64,000 bases of DNA from Rhynchospora pubera. Its lineage: Eukaryota; Streptophyta; Magnoliopsida; Poales; Cyperaceae. The stretch's first letter is position 1. Each line of letters opens with the position of its first letter. The notes below the pieces were generated by a model. The model had not been told where the DNA came from and did no database searches. It saw only the letters and a list, made by a program, of their open reading frames with translations. The position numbers and the translations under genes were made by a program. Of this stretch, positions 43,799-55,579 are shown one piece after another. The stretch covers positions 75,967,676-76,031,675 of the forward strand of contig CM051460.1 in NCBI GenBank assembly GCA_028095005.1, read 5' to 3'.

Positions 43799-44805
43799 GT
43801 CATCTCTGCTCTGTTGGATGTGATACACAGAGAAGTACAAGGCAAGAAGAGCTGGATTTTTATCAATCTAATGCAGCTAGTAAGTAATTTTGCCCCTTAT
43901 CCCTTTTTACTCTCATCTTTAGTAAATATATAAATTAGTGCTGTAATAGTACACATATTTATTGTAAGTGTTCTGTTTGCTATCAGCCTATCATAGAAAA
44001 CAATAATTAGTGTTAGTTCTCTGTTAATAATTTTGCTCTATGTTGTTGTAGATGCAAGTGTTCAATTAGTTGTTTTTATTTGTTCAGTTAGTTATCCTCA
44101 CCTGTTCAATTAAACATTTTGATGTAGGCTGTTCAATTAAACATTTTATGCAACTGTTATTCTGATTTGTTCAGATAGTTGTTTTTATCTGTTCAGTTAG
44201 TTATCCTCATCTGTTCCATTCTTTTTGCATTGCAGGATGTTTTGCCGAGAAGAAATGTTGATGAAATCAACAAATTCTGCAACTATGTCTTATGTCATGA
44301 ATTTATGGACAGTGATATCATTGTTCTCTTCTCTAACTTCACTGAAGTGTTCTGGTGGATGACATATGTTAATCTCAGAGAAAACACTGCTGAAGTTTTT
44401 TGTGCTGGTGTTGCTAGAGATCTCATTGAGGTGCAGGTTCGTAAATAGGTTTTCTTGATTAGGAGTTTCATCTCATGACAGGTGGATCATGACAAGTACT
44501 TGGGAATGGAGATTAAATGGAACACAGAACGGTACATACACATGTTCCCGCTTGAAAATAGCTTGCAGAAAATCAATTCTCAGTCTGCAAGAATGTTGGA
44601 AAGCCTTTGCCCCTTGAAAGGGTAAGTTGTTATTTTTTTTACATTTAACTGATTTTGTGTGTTCTAAAAATTAATTTAACACATGCTTGTAACTTATGTA
44701 TTTCTTTGGGTGTTACAGATTTCTGTTGATGTTGATTCTTATGTACCGGGATACCATTTGTTAAAGGACTCGGCCAACACAATCAAGAATCTTGTCAAAT
44801 AGTGA
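43799..44805 (+). pseudogene. Spliced gene fragment carried by the Helitron, family not recognised
   Basis: Four consecutive exon-like blocks with GT-AG borders: 43799-43879 (VISALLDVIHREVQGKKSW), about 44236-44435 (DVLPRRNVDEINKFC through FWWMTYVNLREN), about 44482-44621 (VDHDKYLGMEIKWN through LESLCPLKG) and from about 44720 to a stop. The blocks are open and the introns have good signals, so this looks like a piece of a host gene. The FWWMTYVNLRENTAEVF stretch weakly recalls Ulp1-type peptidases, but catalytic residues are not evident. No promoter or start codon is assigned. Confidence 0.5.
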
Positions 44806-47800
44806 GGTAATTATTGTTCTCAATTTGTAACCACATCTGTTCAGTTAATTTTTATACTAGATCAAGTTGGTTTCATAATTGATCAGTTTGTATTTGTCTT
44901 ATTTATTTGAACATGTATATGTTTCAATGGAAGATCTTAGTGGTGTATTTACTTTTGATGTTTCAATGGAAGATCAACTATGTTTCCTTGATTACTATTT
45001 TTTTTTATCTGGAGTTGTTATATTTTTGGCAAATACTAGTCTGAATAGTAATGTTTTTTTTATTAGTATTTTGCTACAATTAGTAACTAATAGTTTTTAT
45101 TTTGGGCACAAGAACTAATGTGTATGCCAGTGATGGATTAGAATTGCTACTATTCATTTAGCCAACTTACTGGATAATCTTATAGATTATAAAGTTGTGT
45201 TTGTATGACAATGTTAAATTTCTTTTGTTCAGTTAGTACCTCAATGAGGTTATATATATTATTATATCTAATTAGTTGGTTTAGTATTACTGTTTTGTTA
45301 GCGTACATCATGTTTCAACTTAAGTATTGAATATTATATGATGAATAATTGTGTTTATGCCTCGAAAATTATGCTATATTAAGCTATCCATTGACATGTT
45401 AATTTGAACACTTGTAATATTTAACTGAATACATATTCAAAGGAAAAATGAATGCATATAATATGTGATTAATAATTAATGAATTAATTAGTTGTTTTAT
45501 ACTGCCATTTAAGAGAACAATTTTTACAATTAGCCGAACAAATATCGCATTAAACTGAACAGATAAATCGCGCAGTTGGACCATGACATGCGCTAGTGCC
45601 AGGTCCACGTGACCGCCAGGTCCAAAGATGCACGCGACGCGTGATGACCCGTTGGTGTGCGATGGTATATTTGCTGATGGCAGTTGTCATTTCTGTTATT
45701 TTAGTAATATCGGCCTAAATTGGATTTTTCAGAATGTAAATTTTGAGCCTCACGTTTCAGTTGCTTGTTAGAATAAAATTGAACCTTAATTCCGGCCCAA
45801 ACAAGAGAAAAGCCTGATCTAGACGGTCTGCTTCTGGCCCAAGATGTACAACAAGGCCCTACTTATTAAGACATCATAAATACCTCAATTTCAAAGCTCA
45901 GGGAACTGTAGAATTATCCAGTCGTTCATTCCTTCTCAGGCGCTTCATCTCAGCCCTCCGTTTCTTCTGCAGTGTTGGATTGGTTTGGTTCACCTTCTTT
46001 TGTTGTATCTGCGTGTTGTCTTCTGTGTTGCGCCCTCCTACTTAGGCTCTTTTCCTATGGGCCGCATTAACAGCCATACTGAAAAGTTCATAGAAGAACA
46101 TTAAACTAAACTTGGCAACTTTACACGTGTTGGGTCCCGCCGGATTGCTACTTGCGTAGAGATGGATCACATGAACAAAAAAACGGACGGAGGGGAAAAA
46201 AATTCTGGTGTATGTAATCCAGTTCCGTCTATTATTTTTCTGTCTCATGCCCCTCTTTTTCAGGCTTTCAGCCCTTCTGGATACATCTACTGCTTTCTTC
46301 ATTGTTTCCCCTACACGTTTACCAATGCGGAAAGAAACACTCAGGTCCTCATTCTCTATAACTGATTTTCTCTCTACTCCGATGATCTCTCTTCATACAG
46401 CCGCCATAGTGTCATTGGGAATGATCAAATCTACGTGTAGAGATCTATCTCGATGGGATTTTCTATGTTTGTTGATGGAGGTCGTTCTCACCTTTCACGG
46501 TTTTCTGGTGAGTACCTTTTGCAGCCGCTCCTGTCTCTCGCTCTTCTCTCCCTCTTCATTGGATATTTTTTCATCTGAGTTTTTCTTCATTGGATAGGCA
46601 CCAGAAAAGGAGAAACGAAGAAATATGCGGCTGCACCTTTTAGGTTTTTCATTTTTTTTAACTTACTGCTTTCATCTTGACATTGCTCTTTCTGTTAGAT
46701 TTAAGCTCGATTTCTTTCTTACATCTTGCTGATTCTGTAGAACAGCATTAGCCAGTTTGTTTTTTTTCTTCGTCATCCCATCGATTACTATTGGTATGTC
46801 GTCCCTCTCTTGCTCTGGAATTGGTTTGTGCTTGCTAATTTTTTTTTACTTTTTTAGTTACGCTTGCAAGTTCTAAGGCCTGAAGCCCAGTTAACTTTCC
46901 TTCTGGTTTATTTTGCATGTTTCTTCAATTCAAGGCTTCGGGTTTCATATTCTATCAAATTAAGTTCAGCAAATGCATAGCAGACCGGAGGTAAAGAAAA
47001 ACCATTTAGCTTCTATGTTGTCTTGAGAATATGTGAGTGCAATCAAGGTTAGTTTTTAATTTTGCTGATTACTTTTTTTTCACTTGTCTTTGCTGGTTGA
47101 TTCATTGCACTTTTTCTTGCTTTCATTTTACATGCTTGAAATTAAAGCAGCAATTAAGATCAGATTATTAGCTGCTCATGCGACAGTAGATAATTCTTTC
47201 GTGATTATTAGCCATACTAGAACTGGTTAGCAATTTATGAAGTACTCATGTGAAATATGCACTTGATGATATGACTTTAGTTTCAACCCTAAAAATAGAC
47301 TTTGTATGCTTGGGAAAAAAAAGAGATGTACTCTGCATGCATGGAGCTGAAAGGATATGAAAAAAACCTGGACCTTTTAATAAGTATTCAAGCGAATTAT
47401 TAAAGAAGTATTCACCAAAGATTAAGTTGGAGAAATTGTATCAGCGATTTTTATCTTTTTAATCTGAGACTACAGTTAAGTCACATTCTTAAACTTTGCT
47501 AATGTTTGGGGATGCATCCTCAGGTCAGTGCCATATTGGTGCTTATTATTTTTACTTCTACATTTAAGTTTTTGTTTTTTTTTTTGCAATTAAATTAAGG
47601 ATCCACATCTGGTACTAATGAAAGGTCTGTGAGTTAGTTCAACTCGGAATCGATTGTGATGATATAACAGTGAGCATCAGTGATGGTATGATTGGCAAAG
47701 TAGGAGATTAATGTTTGGTTTCATTTTGCAGAATAAGTGTTGGGTTGCTCATTGGTTCAGATTAATTCGATATCAAGTAATTTGTTTTGATAGTGCTTCA

Positions 47801-50118
47801 TATTAGGCTTCATGTTATAAGAGGTATTTAGCTGTCGTAAAAGTTAATTTTCTTGCGATTGATAACATAATAATTTATTCAACTATTGTGGAAGTTACCA
47901 TTCAGATTATTGCTATGTTCGCATGATTGAAATTTTTTATAATTTTTAATTTATGTTATAACTTTATAATTCTCCATAGGTTCTTATTGATGAGAAAATA
48001 AATAATAATGACAATTGAATCCTTGCTTCCTGTCTACATCGGTGGCTATTCCAATTCGATTTGCCTCTCTTTAAATATGTTACTTTTCTTTCTCATTTTG
48101 TTATCCTCTTTCAGTTAGATGTCAGTTGGCATCACATGTGTGTAAGATTGATTGAAATTCCTTTTTACTGTGCAAGCTTACAAGACTGTCCGGTGCTGTT
48201 AATTTGAGAAGATAACTAAGAACAAGAGTATGTATAAGATTTCTTCTCTTTATTGTTATTCAATACAGGTGAAAGAAACTATGTCAGAAGCTAGAAATTC
48301 TTTGATCTCCTTTCTCATTTGATTCCTTGAATTTTTACTATAAATTCAGTATTCATGTATTTGGATCTATTTTTTATATATTTTTTTCTTTTGCAGTCAG
48401 TGCCAGACTACAGATGTTGTCTAATCAGATATGCACAGGGAGAATTAGAGCAAAGAGATTGATGCGTATAACAACATGGTACTATTTTGTGTTATTCTTT
48501 TTGTTATACTCAAATATGATAGCTAAAATATTATAGTTAAGGCTCTGAGGGCTGTTATCCTACTTGGAGGTAAGAACTTAACTATAATATTACATCTCTA
48601 TGTTCTTTTCTTTTGTATAATTAGACAATGTGGTATCCCTATCTATTTTTGCAATATATTCATATTATAAGGGTGAATTAATGTGCTGCCATAGTTTGGG
48701 TGAATTAGTTTGTGCTCTATGTTTACCAATAGCCATTTATGGTGAGTGAAAAATCATTGAAGCTCACACACAACAAGTTGGTTATATAGTATTAGGTACA
48801 TTTACAGTTAGTGGAAATTACTTTTTTTTTTAATTCTTTCTTAGGGAGTACTTTTCAGATAAAATGCTCATATATTATTTAGTTGGGATAATCTTTAATC
48901 TTATATACATATGAGAGGTACAATTACTTCTGCACTTTTCTTTTAATTATATCAATGTTCATGAGTTTAGTAATGTATTGCGCTAACAAAAAAATCTGAA
49001 GCTCTTTCGTCAAAAGAAGATTACTTTTTTTTTTGCGCGATTTGTGTTTTGTAATAATGATATAAGGAATTGATATAATAAATATGTTTTACTGTCCAAT
49101 ATAGAATTTACTTAACTTGATTAGTTGATTGTCCTCCAGATTTTGCTTGGAACATATCCAAATTATGCTACAAAATAATCCATGACTATCATAGCAACAT
49201 ATCATCGATGGTTCAAGGCCTGTCCCTACCCTATAAATAAAGAGGTCAACAATTTTTATTTCCTTCTTTTAAAACTAAAAATTTCTATACCATACTATGT
49301 TTAGCTCCATTCAGCATCGTTACCCTTGATTAAGATCCTCTTTTGTACATAGCAGTGATCAAGCAGTCATTTAGTACCGCTAAAAATGGATTGATAGAAT
49401 GCAGTTTAGAAAATTTATATTCAAGAATTCCAAATCCATCTGTATATTGCGTTTGTTTTATAGAAAAGCAGTTACTTGAAAATTAAGGGGATCGACCAAG
49501 TAGTGATGCCGCTTAAAAGCATTTACTTAAAAGCAATTCGTATTATGTTGCTTAGGTATTTCTTATTTATTTTGTTACTTCTCTAGAGTACCAATGGCAT
49601 GGCTTTGGAGTGCAGTAGCCAAATGGTCAAATACACGGAGGCCTTGCATGCTACAAATCGAAAAGTTCCTTCAAGATTTACTATTTTCTCTGTAGTAAAT
49701 TTAGGTGAAAAATGTACTGCATTTATCTTTATTTTTAGTTGAACAATTTTAGTCACCTGAAAACAATTGAGAATTGCTAGACTATAATACTTTGTTGTAT
49801 ATTTGTCTTTTTGAGATTTAGTTCTTTTTGTTCATACCTGATAAAGGAAACATTCTTTTATTTCTATAGGTTTCTATCTCATTCTAATTTTTGATATGTT
49901 CGTGCAGGGCTTGCTACTGATTAAAAAAGAAGTTTTCTTAGAATGGTGCATAAAAGTTTGCAACAACAGATTTGCGAGTTCTCTAACGTGGGCATATCTG
50001 AATTCTCTCCTTACTTTTATAAGTTTTGATGTAAAACTGGATTAGTATAAAAATATCGTTAGCAGACCAAACTTGCAAAATTAAAGACCTATTTCGTCGC
50101 AAATTGCAGACCAAACTT
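44806..50118. other. Helitron interior, noncoding
   Basis: Long AT-rich sequence with CT-rich, leader-like patches near 45930-46040 and 46360-46560. A 129-codon frame at 46208 has no recognisable motif. It may hold exons or leaders of captured genes that I cannot define. Confidence 0.4.
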
Positions 50119-50147
50119 CATCGCGCGAAGCGCGATGAGCTGGCTAG

Positions 50148-50687
50148 TTCTAATGAAAAGAAAGTGAATTACACAGTTACAGAAGTCAAATACATTTAGA
50201 TAATTTTTATTATGAAATTTGTTTTCTGTAAAGGAAGAAAATTACTACAAATAAAACTTGTATATGTATTTTCTGTGTGCCTTAATAAATCGGTGTTAAT
50301 CTGAATTTTGCAAAGAACTTTATTTAATTATAATTTGTCCAGAATTTAAACCTCGCCAAGTGATAATTTATTGAACAAAAACATATGGTGCTACTCAATT
50401 GGAAAGAAACGAGTAAAGAGATAACAGCGTAAACAATAAAATTGGTTAAACAATTGCTAATTTGCTACTGTAACTCTGTAAGATATGTGGTGCTTGCAGC
50501 TTACATGTGGTAATTTTTAGTATGCTTTTTTTGAAAAATTGGAGCCGGAAAAAAAAAAAATCAGAGGGGCTTCCCGGCAGCAAATGAGGTGCCATTGTAC
50601 CAAGTTGGCGCTTCAGAGTAACCTTTGTAAGCTATCAATATTGGATGTAAAATTTTGTTTTTAAAATTTTTTTTTTGTCCTTATATA
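50148..50687. other. Spacer between Helitron and MITE
   Basis: AT-rich, no gene seen. Confidence 0.5.
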
Positions 50688-51124
50688 TATAAAGAGAGAT
50701 ATGCTATGGTGCATCACGATGTATTGAAATTTTTGTACATCGCGATCATTATCCGTCAATCGTTTTACAAATTGATAAATCTAATTAAACCAATCCAATC
50801 TACAATCTATATATTGAAATCTCATTACAAACCAAATTATATATATTTCTTTAAATTCTTTTTACTATTTTTTCGAAATTTTTTTAATTTTCATTTTTTG
50901 GATACCAACTAATGATAAAAATTTTCAAAAATGGGAGGTTTTAGAAAATTAGAAACAATAGTAAAAAAATTTCAAAAAATATAAAATTTTATTTCTCATG
51001 AGATTTAAATATATAGAGTGGATTGGTTCAATTAGATTTGTCAATTTGTAAAACTATCTACAAATATGGTCGCGATGTACAAAATCTCGATACATCGTGA
51101 TGCACCATAGAATTTCTCTCTCTC
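50688..51124. mobile_element. Long-TIR MITE (about 440 bp)
   Basis: Both ends read inward as CTATGGTGCATCACGATGTA and continue to pair for about 150 bp (TTTTACAAATTGA, AAATCTAATT, ACCAATCCA blocks). The flanks are TATATATA on both sides, so the TSD cannot be resolved. It lies about 450 bp upstream of the first TOM40-like gene. Confidence 0.75.
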
Positions 51125-51575
51125 TATATATATATATTGTTCATTTAATTTTCTCCCTTATGCTTACACTATTATTAGTGACATTGAGTTTTGCACAGTT
51201 AAACGGACAGTATACAAGTTTCAAATTGCCGAACCAGCCGAACCAGTCGTTACATGAACTCGCGTAGCACAATTCGCCGCAGAGCGGAGAAGTTCTCCAA
51301 CAAACTCGGACTTGAGTAGGACAAAACAGAATCATCAATCATGATCCTCAGTGTAGCAATTCTAAAGTTTATTGTACACCAACTCATCTCCTACTAACAA
51401 ATAACTCGTTACACAAAATCCATAGTTTTCCACCTTCACCCTGAAATTCAAACACTACTTGCGCTTCCCACAGTCCACTTCAACTCTATTTTTTCCCCAA
51501 TTTACCCCTCAACAAAACATCAATTTCCTACTGAATTACTGAAGAGAGAAAAGAGAAGAGCCACGTCACTCTCTC

Positions 51576-54062
51576 ATGGGATCCGTTCTCGGCTGCGCGT
51601 CCGATCCACCTCCGTCATCTCCGGCGAATGCGACACCGCTTTCCGCCTTGCTCGCTCCGATGAAGGAGGAGGAGAGTGAGAAGGTCGACTATACGAATCT
51701 CCCTTGCCCCGTTCCGTACAGAGATCTCCATCTCGATGCAACTTGTGAGCATTTCGTTGTCTTTGATCGAATCTGTATTTTCTTGATTTCTCTTCTATTC
51801 TCGCAATAAATGCGCACTCGACTTCTCATTTTCTTGCTTAGCGTAGAGGTTAGAGCAACATGTGAACCAGTGAGGGGTTCGATTTCTTTGATATTTTCTT
51901 GATTGATATCTTGAAATGTTATTCTCTTGCTTGGAATTAGCTTTCCTGGCACTAACTGAAATTAGCTTATTCTGCAATTTAATTAACAATTGGGAAACAT
52001 AAGTTGTTAAAAAAAGAAGTTTGTATACAATAAAGCTGAATAGTGTGTGATTTTTGCTTGCACCTCTGCACAAGATATCATCTATAAATTCTTTGATGAA
52101 TACTACCTTTCTATACCCATCAATCAATACTTACAGATTTATTTATTGCATTTCCTTGAGGAAAAATAATTACAATTTTTTCCTTTAAAATTTGTTTTTT
52201 CAGCGGTGTTGATGCCGCCACGTCAGTTTGAGGGGCTGCAGGTTATTCTAATAAACAATCTAAACGAAAGACTCAGACTTGCGCACACGTACTACTTTTT
52301 TACTCGACTAAATGATAATAATTCTGATTGAACTTCATTCTTCAATTAATATTTTAAACTAACCTTGAATACTATTCTTATATAGATTCCACTTGGGGTA
52401 TGCAGAGGTTCCCTGTGCGCAGCAGATTACTAAAATTGCCTCTAGGAATTATGAATTTGCTGCTATTTTTAGAGATCCAAAGGTTATTATTTGTGTTATT
52501 GTTGTTTTTCTCTTTGTTTACTTATGGATGTAATAAGTTTCTAATCAAGAGCTTTTGCAGCTTTTATTAGCTGGAAAGATAGATGTGAATGGATTACTGG
52601 AAGCAGCTGTTGAGTATGATCTGAATAGTAACATCAGCTGCAAAATATATCCCAAAGTACTTGCGTTGTTCATCTTCATCTATATAGATCAATCCCCCCA
52701 CATCTTAAGAAAAAGAAATAAAAATGAAGAACAACACATAATTTTGTTTTATATAACTTGGTTTTACTTCTCTGTCAGTTGACAAATGTGCTGCATCGTT
52801 CAGAGGTCAAATTCAGATTTGATTACAAGGTATGTCACTAGAAATTAATTTTGTATAACACCTACATTTTCTTAATTTGAGTGCAGTGAATTTTTGTTGG
52901 TGATTTACTTTATTTTTCTTATTGATGTTTGTCTTAATTGCCATTACAGGGGAAAGATTACAGGTCTCAACTTTACTTTATAACCCATGGCTTCTATGGG
53001 GCAAATTACATCCAGGTACTTGCAAAACTAACTTGAAATAATGTGCATTAACTTTTCAAAGTTATTATTCTTTGATGCCCTTCTAAATTACAGAGTGTAA
53101 CCCCAAAATTATCACTGGGCACTGAAGTACATTGGCTGGGTGACGAGAGCAAATCTATAATTGGGTTTGCTGCTCGATATGAAGCTAGAAAATGGGTTCG
53201 TCTTTTTTTTTTTTTAATTATTTTCCTAATGCATTTGTTTTCTCTCCTGAAAGCATGAATGTGTCTTTGTTGTTGTACTAAATTTGTGTTTTCACTATAT
53301 ATGGTATTGCCTATCTATCGTTAGATAGCAAGTGCACGAGTTCGGAGCAATAGAGAATTTGTAGCGTCTTACATCCAGAATATATCTGACAAGGTTACTT
53401 TATCTCTGTAATTGATATCATACTTCTTTTCGAAAAACAAAATAATCTGAAAAACAAAGCTCACTCCTCTTTTATCTTAGGTCTCACTTGCTTCTGAATT
53501 CAAGTATGCACATGACACACGACAGGTTACATCGAGTTTTGGCTACCGGTACAAATTTAAAGAAGTCAGTTTCTGTTCTCTGACTCTGGCTCAATACATA
53601 ATTAAACTCAAATATCATAAAGTAATTGTAATTCAAATGTTGTAAAAATATGAACTGCAGAGTAAGCTCTGGGCAAAGGTGGATTGCCACGCTGTTGTAG
53701 CTGCTTATCTAGAAAGGAGTATTGCCACTGGAACCCGGTTTTTTCTTTCTGGCGAGGTCTGTTAAATTAATTAACAAAATTTATTATTTTGTGCTATTCG
53801 TTGCTGGTTTGACATCTCAGCATATGAAAATGTTGTGTATCGGTTCCTTGGTTCGTAGTTAGTAGTTTGTCACTGTTGGTTCTAAAATTGCATCACTTTA
53901 TATATGGAACACAAGTGCATTACATTGCATACAAACTCTTTTTCTAATGATTACTAACATTTATGTTTGTTCTTTTGTTTTTTTCAGATTGATTATGTGA
54001 GGAAAAACCACAAGTTTGGATATGGTCTGAGATTTATATCGACCCCAAAAAACACTTCCTAG
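51576..54062 (+). CDS. TOM40: TOM40-like mitochondrial outer-membrane import pore protein
   Basis: Eleven exons: 51576-51744, 52204-52288, 52386-52482, 52561-52656, 52779-52829, 52950-53015, 53094-53195, 53325-53393, 53481-53564, 53661-53756 and 53988-54062. All join in frame to 329 residues, near the roughly 310 of Arabidopsis TOM40. Family blocks: VDYTNLPCPVPYRDLHLDAT, QFEGL, YEFAAIFRDPK, LLLAGKIDVNGLL, FDYKGKDYRSQL, NYIQSVTPKLSLG, SIIGFAARYEA, SYIQNISDKVSLAS and HKFGYGLRF. TOM40 is the 19-strand beta barrel that passes precursor proteins across the outer membrane. The N-terminus is Pro/Ser-rich and disordered. The sequence is clearly divergent, so it may be a secondary paralogue. No lesion was found. 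Confidence 0.88.
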
Positions 54063-55579
54063 CCTCCTAGGTGACCTGGATTATTGCGTTAACCTGCTAT
54101 AACTCGAAAGGGTTTACTCGGTTCTTTTACCATATAAAAAACTTGTATAAAAAAGATATAGAAGATTATTTTCTTTTTCACTTTTCATGATGATTATGGC
54201 AATGCACAGAAGTAGTATAGTTTCAGTTTGCTTGTAGAGATGATGATTACGTGTTGATGCCTCTGTTTTCTTCTAATCTTGTAATCCTGAGAATTCATAT
54301 TCATTCTTACCTTGAAAACAAATAAAAATAGGATAGGTCCTTTAATTACTTCTTCTTGAGGTCAAATCTATATTTGACCATGTTTTTAATCTTGTTACAT
54401 GGCATTTTAGTTAATTTAGCACGCTCAATATCGATTGAATTTACTTACGTATTTCACATTGATTTCTGTAAGAGTTAAAACTATTTGTACTAGTTTCCCA
54501 ATTCATCAGAGCGTAATTTTCTCAAGCTTAATCTTTTTTTTTTTTTTTTGGCATCATTCATGTACATCTACAAACAAGAATTGAATCCACATGTTTTTTA
54601 GGTGAAATAAATCAAGAGCTATATGATTTGTGCCTACGAACAACTTAATACATTATCTGACCCATTCAGTTTTCAATAAAAAAATTGACATTCTTAATAT
54701 TGAATTTATTTACTCTAAGTATTTCACTCTGATTTCCGTAAGATTATTTAGTGGGGTCATATGTTCGGTCAAATTAATTACTTGTAGTAGTTTCCGAATT
54801 CTTTAGAGTAATTTTCTCAAGATTAGTTATCATATTTTCGGCTTAATTTATGTACATCTAGAAAGAAGAATTGATCGAATTCATATGTTTTTTAGATGAA
54901 TAAAACAACAGCCATATGATTTGTGCCTATGAAAAACTTAGTAAACCATGCAATTCCAGTTAATAAACCAGTCCCAAAACGAGGTATATTTGTGCCTATG
55001 AAGAACTTAGTAAACCATGCAATTCCAGTTATATGATATATGTTCCCTTTTAACTAATTGAATTGAATCCATATTATATATTAGGGCATCCTGTTTTATT
55101 CAACCTGTTTTACTCGACTTGTTTTATTCATCTTAGTATTACAGAAAACATGTATGGATATTATAGGAAGGCTGGTTGTTTTTAATTAGTGAGATGGAAA
55201 CAAACAGAATCAAATTTTGAATATATGAGCTTCTTTTGCAATTGTATGCGGTTGTGTCGCAAGGTCAATTAACACCTCTTATGTTATTTTTCTTTAGCAG
55301 CTCACTAATAAGCTAAAGGCCACATATGCGTCTGCAAAAGTAACTCGTTACATAAATACCATAGAGTTCCGTCTCAAGACAATCAAATTTTATTTAACAG
55401 TGAGAACTGAGATTTGAGAAGAAGAAAACCACTCTGAAATTCAAACGGTGCCCGCTGGTTAACTTACACCACGCGCGGCACAGTCCCAACTCCAAGTCTC
55501 CAATTCAACTCCATTTTTAAGTTTTCCCATTTTACCCCTTTACAAAGCATCAATGATTTCCTACTGAGAGAGAAGAGCC
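54063..55579. repeat. Spacer between the TOM40 copies with diverged direct repeats
   Basis: Two related blocks, about 54430-54650 and 54690-54935, share stretches such as ATTTTCTCAAG and ATGTACATCTA. A closer 44-bp direct repeat (TTTGTGCCTATGAA through GCAATTCCAGTTA) lies at about 54919 and 54989. Part of this spacer resembles 61790-61920 after copy 2, so it belongs to the duplicated unit. The last 130 bp match the first gene's upstream region. Confidence 0.7.

Larger units (their letters stand above)
43670..50147 (+). mobile_element. Probable non-autonomous Helitron (about 6.5 kb)
   Basis: The 3' end is characteristic: stem CATCGCGC / GCGCGATG with a GAA loop (50119-50137), then AGCTGG and CTAG at 50144-50147, followed by host T. 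The proposed 5' end is TCTACCTTCTTACTATCGCGC at 43670, preceded by host A, with a GCGCGTTAGCGC palindrome resembling the 3' hairpin. It lacks the usual TCTCTACTA start, so the left border is tentative. No Rep/helicase is seen. The inside holds a multi-exon gene fragment and long noncoding stretches. Confidence 0.6.

Noticed and set aside
46208..46597. 129-codon frame inside the Helitron
   Set aside because: No recognisable domain; hydrophobic composition follows from CT-rich sequence.
51576..51600. N-myristoylation signal on the TOM40-like protein (MGSVLGC start)
   Set aside because: Gly2 and Cys7 are suggestive, but position 6 is Gly instead of Ser/Thr and a beta-barrel import pore needs no lipid anchor.
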